Shown: positions 30,601-45,179 of the stretch, piece after piece | Layout of the letters: each line of letters opens with the position of its first letter | Numbering within the stretch: position 1 is the stretch's first letter | NCBI GenBank assembly: GCA_905160935.1 | Contig: CAJHZI010000204.1 | Span: 1,136,001-1,200,000, forward strand | Length of the DNA: 64,000 nucleotides | From: Enchytraeus crypticus | Taxonomy: Eukaryota; Annelida; Clitellata; Enchytraeida; Enchytraeidae | Direction of reading: 5' to 3' | Program-made: the position numbers and the translations under genes | The notes under the pieces: model-generated | What the model was told of the DNA's origin: nothing | Seen by the model: the letters and a program-made list of their open reading frames with translations, nothing else | The model's database searches: none

Positions 30601-31036
30601 AACTAATTAATTAACTGTTTGAGTGATTGATTGAATGATTGATTGTTATAGAGAAGAAAGACACGGCTGATAAATCCTATGTTGTTGAGAACGTGATCGG
30701 CAGTGGAGGATTTGGCACTGTGTATGCAGGGTATCGCAGAACTGATAATAAGCCGGTATGTTAACAAACTGTTTATTAAAATTATTTAATGTATATTATG
30801 TAATTGAGTTTCAATGTAATATTTTGCTTAGCATATAATTATTTAGTTGATTGTAAACTGCATGTGTCTTAGGAGGCTACGAGCCAGAATTGAGGAAGGC
30901 AACATAAAACCACCTCAGAAGCTATGTGAGTCTCAAGCTATAGGCTACTTTAAGGTGTCGACAAGGAATAGTCTATTGTGAAAGAATTAACAAGTTAATC
31001 GATGGAGTTAATCCATAAAGAGCACTTTATGGAGTG

Positions 31037-31067
<31 letters not shown>

Positions 31068-34000
31068 TATGTGTTTATTTCAGCATCAACACCAAATCAA
31101 TGACAAATACAAATAGAAATAAACATCCAAGAGAAATAAAATAAAATAAAAATTCCCAGAAACACTGGGTTTCAAACAGTCTGTAGAAACCAGAACAACG
31201 GCCGTCAGGGAAGATGATGCACATCTTATCTAGCTGACCACCGTCTACAACTATATTAATGTCATGTATAATGCAAAATCAACTGAAATACACACTTTAG
31301 CTAAGTAACAATTCTAGCTGGACATTAACACATAAAAAAGCGAAAGTTTAGAAATTTACTAACCATCAAATAATAAATATTTGTAACATTTAGTGAATTC
31401 AACTAGGGACCTCGAACTGCGAATATCAGAAGGTATTTGGTTCCAAGAATTGATATACTTACAAACATAAGATTAAAAAAATTCTGAATTTGTTTTAGAA
31501 CACAAATAATTGGTCTCGGAGAGCCTGGTATTATACACAAATGAGGTCTGATTATCAATAAAAATACATTTCATGGATACTGACATAGTCAGATCGGGGA
31601 AATTAATACTTTTAAAAACAAGTTTACCTGTAATTGGAATAAATGAAAATTGGTAATACATTATAATTCATATGAAGTTGCTTAACATTATGAAACCTGT
31701 GTTTATTCTGTAAAGTTAGTATGCGGTTACATGCAACATGTAAAGGTTGAAGCAACTGTTTGGTTGCATTTGCATAAACTTCAATTCCATATTGTGTCCT
31801 TGATTGCACCAATGAAAGGTATAAATTTCTACGACAATTCATAGGAATAAAATCTCTACGATTGTATAACATACTACTAAAATGATTAATTGTACAGATT
31901 ATTGATTTAATATGATCACCAAATGTCAAATTTTCATGTAGTGTTAAGCCTAAGAATTTGGTAACATATGTTCTATTAATGCAGTTATTATCAAGGGATA
32001 CAGTTAAATTGTTAGTTCGAATAAGAGCTTCATCGTCTTTAATGGGGTAGAATAATACATATGAAGACTTAGAGCAATGTACAGTTAGCTTTTTACTTAT
32101 AAACCATTTACTTATTTCAGAGCAAGCTAGATTCGCAGAGATAAACAAGTCATCAATAGACTTATGTTTAACAAATAAATTAGAATCGTCAGCATGCAGT
32201 TTAATGGACCCAAATGTACAAGCATTATGAATATCATTCGTATAGATTATAGAAAGTAAAGGTCCTAAAATGGAACCTTGAGGAACACCAATACCAAGAG
32301 ATAACACACTAGAAATGCTGTCACCAATTAGGGTGTATTGTTTTCTTTGAGATAGATAAGAGTTAAACCAATCATAGGCAGTACCACGTATTCCATAAAA
32401 ATGTAATTTGCGAAGCAGAATGTTATGATCAACAGTATCAAATGCTTTTGAGAGATCTAAAAATATACCAAGTGTCTTGTTTTTATGCTTATGTTCAGTA
32501 GATAAAAAATTAACATAAGAGAAAAGAGCATCAGTGGTAGAATGGCCGGATCTAAAACCAAATTGAATGTCATTAAGGATTTTGAACTTATTTAGAAATG
32601 TAGTAATGCGTTTATGTATTATTTTCTCAAATATTTTACTTACATTATTAAGGAGGGTGTAAGTAGCCTGTAAATAGGAATATGTATCATGAGCCTGTCA
32701 TTTGGCAAAATACTAGAGAGAGAGAGAGAGGAGAGAGAGCAGTGAGTGGTTGGTTTGTCTATTTTTATTTAAGTTTATTTTTAGTTTAAGTTTATCTATT
32801 TTTATGGATAGATTAAAAGTTAAATAGGAAGGAAAATTGTACATATAGGAAGGAAAATTGTGCAAAGTCAACATTCACACCCTCCATTAGACATTGAATC
32901 GTTGTGATCGAGAAGGATTATGGAAGGGATCTACATAAAATATAATGTTCTTGTTTTAGTGCTCAATATCGAAGGATTGCTGAAAGGATTCATCATTTGA
33001 AATTATGTTCAATATTATTGTTACTCGAGTCGCTACATTTTACAGTGTACTAACAATGCTTGTTGTTCATTTCAGGTTGCAATAAAGTATATTCCTAAAG
33101 ACAAGATAGCTGAATGGAGTCAGGTTAGTCACTTATTGTATGCTGATATAGTGTTTCATAATACATGTGGTACAGTTTCTTGAATCCGCAATAGCAAACT
33201 TTGAAAGTCCACTTTAGGCAAATTTTTTACAAAAGCCTAAGACAGTTCTAAATGCAGAAGATGCATGTTTAATTGATTGATTCATTGATTGATGATATTT
33301 ATCCATCAATCAATATGGATTAAACGCTAGGTACCTCTATATTAATCGCCCTTTGTCAGAAACAACAAATATATACAGCTTTGTTGGGAGTAAGTTGTTT
33401 CAGAATGTCCTAAAATGAATATTTCCACTAATATAAAAATTAACAAAATTCTTGAATTTAAGTATTTCGCGATTGCGTCATGTTGCTACTTAATGGCTAA
33501 TGCTGTAGAAGTGCTTATCACGGAATTTCGGATCGTAGATTACCCCTATTTTGCGCCAGACCACTTGACACAGGCTGGTAACAACACAGTTAGCGGACTC
33601 ACTGCAATAGTGTAGTGTAGGGCGGCGGTGGATGATGCAACAAAGCTACTGAGTGAAGCGGTCTTCTGTAGTACTATAATGGGTCTTGTTAGAATTATGA
33701 ATCAACTCTACATGACATTGCTTTTTATTGTTCACCCGAAGTGAATATACCTACTTAAAATTCCAGAAAATGATAAGTTGTTATATGTACTTGTATGCGA
33801 TAAATGAAGTCCACTATAAATGGTGATTTACAGTATTTTTGCTCAAGAATGTGAATGATTTGCATATGTGTGCTTCTTTCTGTGTGAGTTATTTATCTTA
33901 AAGTATCTTAAAGTAAGTTAAAATCAGGCTCAATTTTATTGTAAGACATCACCCGTGTAGATATCAAATACTTTTAGGGCAACTTGTTTAACAAATTGTT

Positions 34001-37000
34001 TTCAGATCCTATATATATATATATCTAATAAATGTCCAAACATAAAATATTGAAATCTTAAAATGCGGAGGACTAGTCAAAAGATGTAGGAATAAAGGAG
34101 GAGTTTGAAGACGTTAAATCTATTGCTATGATTAGATGTTAAATCTATTGCTATGATTTGATTAACCCTGATTTATGATCAGGTTGATGGCGTCACTGTA
34201 CCGATGGAGGTCCACCTGCTGCTGAAGGTCTCTGAGGTGAAGGGTGTGGCCAGGCTGCTGGACTGGTATGAGAAGCAGGACAGCTTCATCCTCATCACCG
34301 AGCGGCCGGTCCCTGTCAGGGATCTCTTTGACTTCATCACTGCTGAAGGCTCTCTGGAAGAAGATCTAGCGAGAGATTTCTTCCGTCAGCTCGTCACCGC
34401 TCTGATTGATATCCACGCTGCTGGGGTCCTGCACAGAGATATCAAGGACGAGAATATACTGGTGGAGATCAGGACCAATAAGCTCAAGATCATTGACTTT
34501 GGCTCGGGTGCAATGTTCAGAGAGGGATTCTATACTGATTTTGACGGTGAGTTGCAATATTTGTTTTCTTTTTTAGTAATTGTTTAAATTGGTCGGGTTA
34601 ATTATTCTGTGCTTTGATGAGAATTAGATTTGGATATGCAGCATACTTTTCTAACTATAATTTGTTTGTGGGTCCTTTTTGTAGGTCCTTTGTAGGTCAT
34701 ATTTGTAGGTCCTTTTTTAGATTATGCCCATCTGCCCGGTATTAGAAAACGGTATAGTTCTATGTATTGCTTTAGTAATTGCTATCTATTAGTGATATTA
34801 TTTTATAATATTCTGCAGATAAATTAATATGCCAAGGTATATTTTTATATTGTTGTAGTTTTTGTTAAGTTTAAAATAAATTTATAACAGTAAATGGAAT
34901 TACTATCAATACTGAACTGTAGAGGTGATTCATAAAGCAGGCACAATAATGTTAGATGATAATTGGATCTGCGTGACGGGTGGCTGCTGTTAAGTGGGAG
35001 AGAAAATAATTATGAATTTGCAGAACAACTTGTGGGATATAGAATAATTATGATTCAGCAGAATCAGTTATTTAACTGGAACGCTTTCATTGCTGTGTAG
35101 CTCTCAGCTAGGCTGTTTTTGAATGTGAATGAATTGAGTGCAGGATGTTAATTTACTGGTGAATTAGTCAAATATCTGTTCTATTGAATTACTAAAGCTT
35201 AAAATGAGGGTTTAACGTCCGGTTCCTCACCCGAGGTCGAGATTAGGGATAAGACACCGAGTTAGAGTGACATGAATAACATAGATAGGGACACATTGTG
35301 CAGATAAGAGATATCTAATTTCTCTTAAGTGTGGGATGGAATGAGTCATTAAACCAATGGTTCAGTAAACCATTGATTTAAATATTGTAGGATTACGAAC
35401 TTACATTGTACTTTATGCAGGTTAATACCTTCACAGAGGCTATGCTTTATCTATATCTTATGTAGTCTATAGATAGCTTGAGAAAAATATGGCATATGGT
35501 TTTTGAGGTGGTTTCCCGTTGCCTTTCTCAATTCTTGCTAAGTCGTCTTTTGAGACACGTGCAGTAGTAGTTGTTCTATTCTTCAGTATCACGTATGCAA
35601 CACGGGAAGTCAGATACAACACGGGAATCTCTTCAGTATCACGTATGCAACACGGGAAGTCAGATACAACACGGGAATTACTGCACTTGCACTATAGTTG
35701 TATTTACTATAGAAAGAAGTCTTGTGTGCAAGCATATGTATGTTTGAGTATTATGTGCGATATCATAATTTCTTCTGAACTTTATCTCTGAACTCTGTCA
35801 TATGTTGTTGGGAATTGTCCACAATTTCGTTTCTCTCGATGTGTAGGAGCTTGCAAGTATGATTTGTATCGTAGTACTTGTGATGATTTCACTTTCAGTA
35901 TGTGTGATAAATTCACATTTATATACTTGTTCTATTTTTAAGCATACATTATTGTGTTAGGGCGTGTACTATTTCGTACATGTATATATTTGTGTGTTTG
36001 CTCTATTTACCCACAAATACACTGTTTTATTTGCTGTTGTACTATTCTATATGTATTAATGTATTTGTTTTCTATAGACGCAATTGCAGTATTACACTTG
36101 TTTACATAGTTATATATGCTATGTGTGTTTAATAGGAACACGAGTGTACAGCCCTCCTGAGTGGATCAGAGAGCACAGGTACGAGGGTGTGCCGGCCACT
36201 GTCTGGTCGCTAGGTGTACTTCTCTACGATATGGTCTGTGGTGACATACCATTCGAGCACGATGAGGAGATCATCCGTGCCAAACCTAAGTTCTCCAAAC
36301 TTACACTGTCTCAAGGTAAGCTTATCAATTTAATTGTTTTTCTTATTAAAAATCATTAGTGAAATTTTATGCGAATTTAGTGTCCTGTATTATTAGTTAA
36401 ATGCTGCTTTCGTACTACCTCTATGGGCACTTGTTTTCGACTGAACTTCTTATTGCTTTGGTTGTGAAAAACTTGTTTTTTCTTAATAGTGAATGATATC
36501 ATCCATTGAATACAGAGGTCGTATGTAGATTACTCGAGCCTCTCTAGTTCAATCATGTTTAAGGTTCTGTTCCAATGTAGTTCTTATGTTTAACTACTAA
36601 TTACGTATGAGTTGATTTCTTATGTGTTATGGTTTAGTGTGTATTTTATGATTTTTCTGCACTTGCTGATTTTATTTGTTGATTTCCTAATGAATAATCA
36701 TTTTATTTTATGTATTTAAAAATGTTATTTTAATGTTTATAAATACAGAGGTCAAGGAATTGATTCTACAATGTCTTGCGTACAAGCCGTCTGATAGACC
36801 TTCCCTGGAGGAACTTCTGGAGTCTGACTGGATGAAGAATGTCAAGAGTACGTCTAAACGAATTCCTCTGGGGAAAACTACCTCTACATCCGCTGCTGAT
36901 GCTGTTAAGAATACTTCATTCAGTATGCCTAATGTCTCCGGCTTTTCATTGCAATTAGAACAAAATCCAATCACATACAGCTCCAAGTTTCTGTCAAACA

Positions 37001-38064
37001 TTCCAAGTACATTTGACCGTACGACTGATATTGGTGCCTCGTCATTTGACCGTACGACTGATATTGGTGCCTCATCATTTGACCGTACAACTGATATTGG
37101 TGCTTCATCATTTGATCGTACGACTGATATTGGTACCTCTTCTGTTGACCGTACAACTGATATTGGTGCCTCATCATTTGACCGTACAACTGATATTGGT
37201 GCCTCATCATTTGACCGTACGACTGGTATTGGTGCCTCGTCATTTGACCGTACCACTGATATTGTTGTCTCGTCATTTGACCATACGACTGATGTTGGTG
37301 CCTCGTCATTTGACCATAAGACTGATATTGTTGTCTCGTCATTTGACCATACGACTGATGTTGGTGCCTCGTCATTTGATCGCTCGACTGATATTAGTGC
37401 CTCTTCATTTGATTGTACTTCTGATATTGTTGCCTCGTCATTTGACCGTACCACTGATATTGGTGCCTCGTCATTTGTCCATACGACAGATATTGTTGCC
37501 TTGTTATTTGACCATACGACTGATGTTGGTGCCTCGTCATTTGATCGCTCGACTGATATTAGTGTCTCTTCATTTGATCGTACTTCTGATATTGGTACCT
37601 CTTCATTTGACCATACTACTGATATTGGTGTCTCGTCATTTAATAATTCTGTCTCTTCCTTTGACCAGACTGTTGATATTGGTTTATCAACATTCAGTGA
37701 TGCAAAATTATCATCAGCAAGTGCTCTAAAGTCTGTGAAGCAATCTTCAAATGCAGTTTCATCTGATAGCATTAAGGATGATTCTCAAAGGAATTTTTCA
37801 TCTATTCAACATCCCTCTAAAAACAACAGAAGGTGTTTAGATGACTCTTCAAGAAGAATAACCAAGGGCGAAACGATGAATGATTTGTTGGTAGTTTTAA
37901 AAAAACTATCCAAGGAAGTAGCTAAGGAAGAATCACAAAATGATGCATCGGAATTGCCTGAAAATGCCGATTATTATTCAAGGCTAGTGCGTGCAAAAAC
38001 TGTGAACCCATGCAATTTGGAACCATCATCAGCAATTCTGATCACGCATTTAAGCTTATCCTAA
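27583..38064 (+). CDS. PIM-family Ser/Thr kinase with 21-unit repeat tail, 6 coding exons
   Basis: The exons are 27583-27606 (tentative), 30654-30755, 33076-33123, 34183-34546, 36136-36315 and 36749-38064: 2034 nt in phase, 677 residues. The kinase domain runs from about residue 17 to 280. It has glycine loop [13 protein letters not shown] (K46), PMEV (E67), the PIM-type hinge [15 protein letters not shown] with its extra proline, HRDIKDEN (D144), IDFGSG (D163), [13 protein letters not shown] and [15 protein letters not shown]. These blocks are close to vertebrate PIM1-3, which are constitutively active kinases promoting growth and survival. All catalytic residues are present, so activity is expected. 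Unusually, the domain is followed by some 390 residues containing 21 repeats of about [11 protein letters not shown] (326-552) and a polar C-terminus. Vertebrate PIMs end soon after the domain. The repeats are rich in Ser/Thr/Asp and may be disordered or phosphorylated; that is inference. Confidence 0.92.
28560..28670. mobile_element. Possible hAT-type MITE fragment
   Basis: cagggtgaccgctctgctgg, then gaaagtggtcagggaaaaag and tcagggaacatgaaaaa, resemble non-autonomous elements common in invertebrates. Ends and target duplication are not clear. Confidence 0.3.
28940..29182 (+). mobile_element. SINE copy in kinase intron 1, with (GA)n tail
   Basis: cgtgtcttaagaggcgac, the decayed aaggccatgcaaaatcacatcagaagc, aaggagcgtgaaagcgacttt and aatatgtgccttgaacct follow the SINE block order. 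The copy ends in an uninterrupted ga run at 29156-29182. Confidence 0.75.
29183..30600. other. Rest of kinase intron 1
   Basis: AT-rich. 30150-30310 is an aaataaataga-type low-complexity tract that gives a false minus frame. A short inverted duplication (agtactgccattcactatgg then cagtactttc) lies at 30437-30480. Confidence 0.5.
30654..30755 (+). CDS. PIM-type kinase exon 2 (glycine loop)
   Basis: It encodes [19 protein letters not shown] and [14 protein letters not shown], and the donor is aagccg|gtatgt. Two acceptors lie 2 nt apart (tatag|ag and tatagag|); frame with exon 1 favours the second. The upstream tract consists of gattgattg repeats. Confidence 0.85.
30865..31068 (+). mobile_element. 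SINE copy in kinase intron 2
   Basis: It has gaggaaggcaacataaaacc, acctcagaagctatgtgag, ttaacaagttaatcgatgg and agagcactttatggagtg, then ga repeats. The hairpin tail is missing, and the ga run (31041-31068) is shared with the (CT)n end of the LINE that follows on minus. Confidence 0.75.
31041..32690 (-). mobile_element. CR1/L2/jockey-like LINE, 5' truncated, in kinase intron 2
   Basis: An open minus frame runs from about 32670 to 31624. It reads [40 protein letters not shown] (RT motif A), [40 protein letters not shown] and [10 protein letters not shown] (HADD where FADD or YADD is usual). After a stop, [14 protein letters not shown] is the usual C-terminus. The 3' UTR has gacggccgtt, an aataaa signal and ends in (CT)n. 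It lacks the endonuclease and the start of ORF2. The RT frame is nearly unbroken, suggesting a fairly recent insertion, but the changed catalytic box and truncation make it inactive. Confidence 0.85.
32665..32742 (+). mobile_element. SINE 3' tail with (GA)n, next to the LINE
   Basis: aggaatatgtatcatgagcc, tgtcatttggcaaaatacta and ga repeats form the shared hairpin tail. It directly abuts the truncated 5' edge of the LINE, so one probably inserted into the other. Confidence 0.65.
33076..33123 (+). CDS. PIM-type kinase exon 3 (catalytic lysine)
   Basis: The acceptor is gttcatttcag|gttgca, with a ctaac branch-like motif 27 nt upstream, and the donor is agtcag|gttagt. It encodes [16 protein letters not shown], including K46. 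Only 48 nt long, in phase 0. Confidence 0.92.
34183..34546 (+). CDS. PIM-type kinase exon 4 (hinge, HRD, DFG)
   Basis: Acceptor tgatcag|gttgat, donor tttgacg|gtgagt, phase 0 in and 1 out. It holds [45 protein letters not shown] and [13 protein letters not shown]. This is the core of the kinase; GC content is well above that of the flanking introns. Confidence 0.95.
35207..35560 (-). mobile_element. SINE copy in kinase intron 4
   Basis: ctatgctttatctatatctt, gaggtggtttcccgttgcct and gctaagtcgtcttttgagac follow the minus-orientation SINE order. The part at 35207-35260 (gtttaacgtccggttcctcacccgagg) also occurs near 22855 and may be the head of the same family. Confidence 0.65.
35579..35680. repeat. 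50-bp tandem duplication
   Basis: cttcagtatcacgtatgcaa begins at 35581 and again at 35631, and the units are nearly identical. Within each unit acacgggaa is itself repeated. Confidence 0.9.
36136..36315 (+). CDS. PIM-type kinase exon 5 (activation segment to C-lobe)
   Basis: Acceptor tttaatag|gaacacg, donor ctcaag|gtaagc. It encodes [38 protein letters not shown] and [18 protein letters not shown], matching PIM residues after DFDG. Confidence 0.95.
36749..38064 (+). CDS. PIM-type kinase terminal exon (end of domain and repeat tail)
   Basis: Acceptor aaatacag|aggtcaag. It first completes the kinase: [20 protein letters not shown] then [10 protein letters not shown]. Next come a Ser/Thr/Lys linker, 21 undecapeptide repeats at 37006-37686, and a charged tail with [20 protein letters not shown] before the stop at 38062. 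The long antisense and plus-shadow frames here are products of the 33-bp repeat. Confidence 0.93.
37006..37686 (+). repeat. 33-bp in-frame coding repeat (21 units) in the kinase tail
   Basis: Twenty full 33-bp units and one 21-bp partial unit (SSFNNSV) add to exactly 681 bp. Consensus residues are [11 protein letters not shown]. Units 9-12 and 16-18 share the order [20 protein letters not shown], showing a later block duplication of several units. Confidence 0.95.
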
Positions 38065-39425
38065 CTCTTGTTAATATCATTGCTGATATTTTTAAACATA
38101 AATTAATTCCACATGCAGCCGCTTCTTAATTCAGTCCAATTTCCATCATGAATTAATTCTGTACAAGCATTTCTATGAATTGATGATAAACAATCATATC
38201 TCGAGGCTTGTGAATGTGCTTGTGATTCATACGACAGAATTATTATAATATCATGATGGAGCTTTAATGGCAAATTAGAATTGATTTGCTGCATTTTTAT
38301 TTACCATTAATTGTTGAAAACTCCTTCTTATTTAAGGTGCTGTTTGTTCCATGAGATTAAATTTAGCTCCAACGGTTTATGGCATTTTAGTTGAGTCACA
38401 TGGGAAGCATCTGTGGCTCCCGAGTGGTGAAGTGGTTAGATACCTATCTAGAGAACGAAGAAACTATATTGATTTTATCTGTTGGATGAACAATTTGTTT
38501 TAGTTATAACATTAGTAAAGTAATTCTAGTTTAGTTTGATGCTGGATAAAACACTGAATTCTAAAGATCCAGCAGAGGTTCGGTGAATTCAAATCTGTGA
38601 TAATTGTGCTCTGCAAGAATCTCCTAGACCTCGCAAGAACAGTTTCGATTTTTCTATATATTGTTTAATTCGCCGTTGATTGTTCTAATTTGTACTCTGA
38701 GGGTATATGATTTGTGCATGTTATTGTAAGACAGGACTTGCTCTCTTTTAACGAAAGGGTTAATTTAATACCCTTATGTTCATTGTATTCATTTTTGTGC
38801 CTTAGGAATTGTGTCTGTTAGAGACTATTAATAGTGATATACAAAAATATTGAACTGACAGTGTTAAAATCCATTTAAATAAGGACTCTATTTTAATTGA
38901 GTTTTTATTTTGAAGCTAACTCAAGTTTGTCAAGTAGGTTTTATTTTAAGGCTACCTCACGTTTTATGCAAGTCCAAGTGTTTCTTGGCAATCAAAGAGC
39001 ATGAGATGTTATTAATGATACTTTAATCTATATTCTTTCTGATTAAGATTTTGAGTTTAATAGTGATTAGCTTCGTTTAGTTTTGTTAGTAGGACACGTT
39101 TTCCGTAGCCAATTTTAATTTAGATTTTTAAGGACAATTATAATTCGTCTCAATTTTTAGTAATATAGCAAAATAAGACGTTATCAGATACAGAACAGAG
39201 GTTTTCTCTTCAGACTAATAAATATACATGTGCAATTGTACATGTAGAATATATTGTTCATAATTTTCCAGATCCACATCTCTATCGTAAATTTATGTTT
39301 TTGATTAGTTACGATATTTATTTTACTGTAAATCACTTAGAATATCACTCTTTAATTAGTATCATATACACATACACGTATATATTTAATGTAATGGTGT
39401 TTAATTGTATTAGAGTCATAATGTA

Positions 39426-39428
<3 letters not shown>
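38065..39428 (+). other. Probable 3' UTR and downstream flank of the kinase gene
   Basis: AT-rich, with no coding frame. 38410-38460 (tggctcccgagtggtgaagtggttag) looks like a pol III A box of a SINE head without a B box. aataaa words occur at several places; I cannot say which is used. Confidence 0.4.
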
Positions 39429-42385
<2,957 letters not shown>

Positions 42386-42414
42386 AGTAGTATAACTATG
42401 AGATACCCAGCTCA

Positions 42415-42625
42415 ATGAGCTTGCCTGTATCTCTACTTGTCCGTGTCTGTACCTATTTGTATGTGTCTGTGTGCCTGTATCCCTACTTGTACCTGTCTGT
42501 TTGTGTCTGTGTGTCTGTATCTCTACCTGTCTGTGCACCAGTTTGTCTATATGTACCTCTGTATGTCTCATTGTACCTCCACTTGTACCTCTACATGTAC
42601 CTGTATGTACCTGTCTGTACGAGTG
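42415..42625. repeat. tgtacctctact-type minisatellite (left arm)
   Basis: 6/12-bp units of ctgtctgtacc and tctacttgtacc. The mirror copy is at 47495-47725. The Cys/Val/Tyr/Leu-rich frames over it are not genes. Confidence 0.85.
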
Positions 42626-42784
42626 TAATTAACCTTTGCCCCCTACCTGTCAAAGATGATTGAAGCAACGGATCAAATCAGATCGGATTGTGTTGACCTC
42701 AAATGAGCTCAATTGCAAACCCAGTAGATTTGACAGCTTGTAATTGATAACAGCGAGAGCTTAATAGTTAACATCAACCGCTTC

Positions 42785-42789
<5 letters not shown>

Positions 42790-42824
<35 letters not shown>
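42790..42824. repeat. (CT)n microsatellite
   Basis: Mirror of the shorter GA run at 47311-47330 in the other arm. Confidence 0.9.
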
Positions 42825-42825
<1 letters not shown>

Positions 42826-42954
42826 ACTAATTCATATCGTCAGGTCCTTGTCATATATTTCTTCCAACACACACAAGTATAGTTTTAAAATTCATATTTC
42901 TTTACCTGTAACTAAATTTATAATTTTATATCAGCTTTCACTATACTTCTTTCT

Positions 42955-43250
42955 CTGTCTTAGTGCACTGCCTACTGGCAGGTCCATGGTACATAACGCC
43001 TCCACTCTTCTCTGTCTTCCTCTTCATTTCCACATACGAGTGGGTCTTTAAATCATCTAACATACCTAATCTCGGCCTGCCCCTGCCTCTTTTTCCTTCC
43101 ATTCTATCTTCTATGACCTTTTTTAATACACCTTCCCCCCTTAGAATGTGTCCTATCCATCCCTTCTTCTTATTTCTTAATACATTTATCACCTGTCTAT
43201 CTGTGCCAACTATCTCCAGGACTTCTTATTTTATTTCTATGACCTCTTTT
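42955..43250 (-). mobile_element. RTE-like LINE 3' end (left arm)
   Basis: The minus frame reads NVLRNKKKGWIGHILRGEGV, EGKRGRGRPRLGMLDDLKTH, SYVEMKRKTE and ends in cctgccagtaggcagtgcac. Its mirror lies at 46870-47185. Confidence 0.8.
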
Positions 43251-44479
43251 AATAGACCTATCTGCTACTACTTGTATTTATTAAAGATTTTTATAGTAAT
43301 GATCGTTATCAACCTCATGTCTTCTACATTCATTCGTAAAAGTTGCAATTTTCATACTCGGGAGCAACTTTCATTTTCTCGCTAACAAGCTTCGGCTTTG
43401 ATAACAGAGAGCTAACCAAAGAGCTGACCATGTCAAAACGACGATAACACAAGGTGGCGCGCGGTGACCCTGACCCCGGGCGGCGACCTCGGGCGACCCA
43501 AGGCGAACTCGGGCGGCTAGGCGACGGTGAAAAGTGCGCATTGGGATGTGGATCTCTTAAAAATTGTTTCATCGTGGCATGTAATTCTATATAATTAAAT
43601 AAACATTTCTAAATGATTTAGGTTTATTTAAAAATTTCTTACTTAAAATATATGTATAGGGCCTATGCTACACATGCTGTTAACATTTTCGCAGCACGCA
43701 CAATTTTTTATGTTTTTCTTACTAAGATCTAAACTATTCTGCAGCAGGTGCCTCAATATGTTAAAATTATATACTTACCCGCTCTGCAACATACATGCTA
43801 CAACTATAATAGTACAGTATTTTCTTTTATTTCTGACAAAATGTTTCTAATACTCGGATTGTTAAATTCTAAATTTTATATTTAATTTTTGCTACTTGTG
43901 AAAATATTTTAATCTGAAGATGATGAAATTAATATATTAATCTTGGATCTGAAAGTAATATAATATAGACTTTATTTCACCAATACATGGTAGTTTCGAA
44001 CGAAGATACAGAAAAAAGAAAAATAAACGAAAAGAAGCAACACTTTGCATACAAGTACAGCTAAGCAATGCAAACCTAGTAGATTATAAGTGACAAACAG
44101 AATCAAATCAACTCAATTATTCATTAGAATATTCAATATGTAGCATTTTGTTAACGTAGATCCAAAATTTTAATCGTACTTTAGCAACAGAATCAACAAA
44201 CGAAATATTATATTTCCTTTGTAAACTTTCAAATGAAAAATAGAATAAATGTTATTTTTCAGTCATATTTAGATAAATGGTCTTTACATTTTTACGTACG
44301 TGAGGTAATCATCGATGATTGCAAATTTAAAACTACTTCGTATCAATTTAAGTTAAGTAAGGAGATGATTCTCATTGTAATTGAGGAGCGTTTATTAAAC
44401 ACAAGTGCCAACTTAAGCGCATGCCGGATGCACCGAACTCACTCCAATATGTATACTAAGTGGAGGGTAACATAAGTTC

Positions 44480-44600
44480 AACTCTACATTTCAGCACTTT
44501 TCACTGGCTGTGTGGTGCAAAGGATAAGAGTCAACCTCTACAAATTTTCTACACTAACTCGGCCTGAGGCCATCGCTTAGTTTCATTACCTGAGGGTCCC
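44480..44600 (+). mobile_element. Possible tRNA-like SINE head in the palindrome loop
   Basis: ctggctgtgtggtgcaaaggataagagtc resembles a tRNA 5' half with an A box, and gcctgaggcc follows. There is no B box. Confidence 0.3.
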
Positions 44601-45179
44601 TACCGGATCGTCGCTCGCTGCTTCGAATTCGCCTTGGGTCGACCGAAGTCGCCGCCCGGTGTCAGGGTCGCCGCGCGCCACCTTGTGTTATCGTCGTTTT
44701 GACATGGTCAGCTCTTTGGCTAGCTCTCTGTTATCAAAGCCGAAGCTTGTTAGCGAGAAAATGAAAGTTGCTCCTGAGTATGAAACTTGCAACTTTTACG
44801 AATGAATGTAGAAGACATGAAGATGATAACGATCATTACTATAAAAATCTTGTAATAAATACAAGTAGTAGCAGAGAAGTAAAACTAGAAATCCGAATTA
44901 TAATTATAATTTGAGAAAAATCTAAAAATCTCGAAGTTCAGCGTATACATATTGTACTATGAAAGAAAAAACACTTGGAAATTGTTGAAGAAAATTGTCA
45001 TTAAGCTTGAAGGAATTTCATGAAAGATGTATGATAACGTTGAAAAGGAGGAAATAGAGAAAATAAGGAAATACAGAGAGAGAGAGAGAGAGAGAGATAT
45101 TGAAGGAAACAAAAAGTCGTTTGAATTTTGATGTAAGCATATGACACTATAGAAATATGACATCGCAAAATTTTACTTG

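Noticed and set aside
38405-38465. Possible tRNA gene
   Set aside because: Only an A-box-like segment is present; there is no B box, anticodon arm or acceptor pairing.
42415-42663. Cys/Val/Tyr/Leu-rich ORFs resembling a small membrane protein
   Set aside because: Translation of a tgtacctctact minisatellite; the same appears mirrored at 47462-47731.
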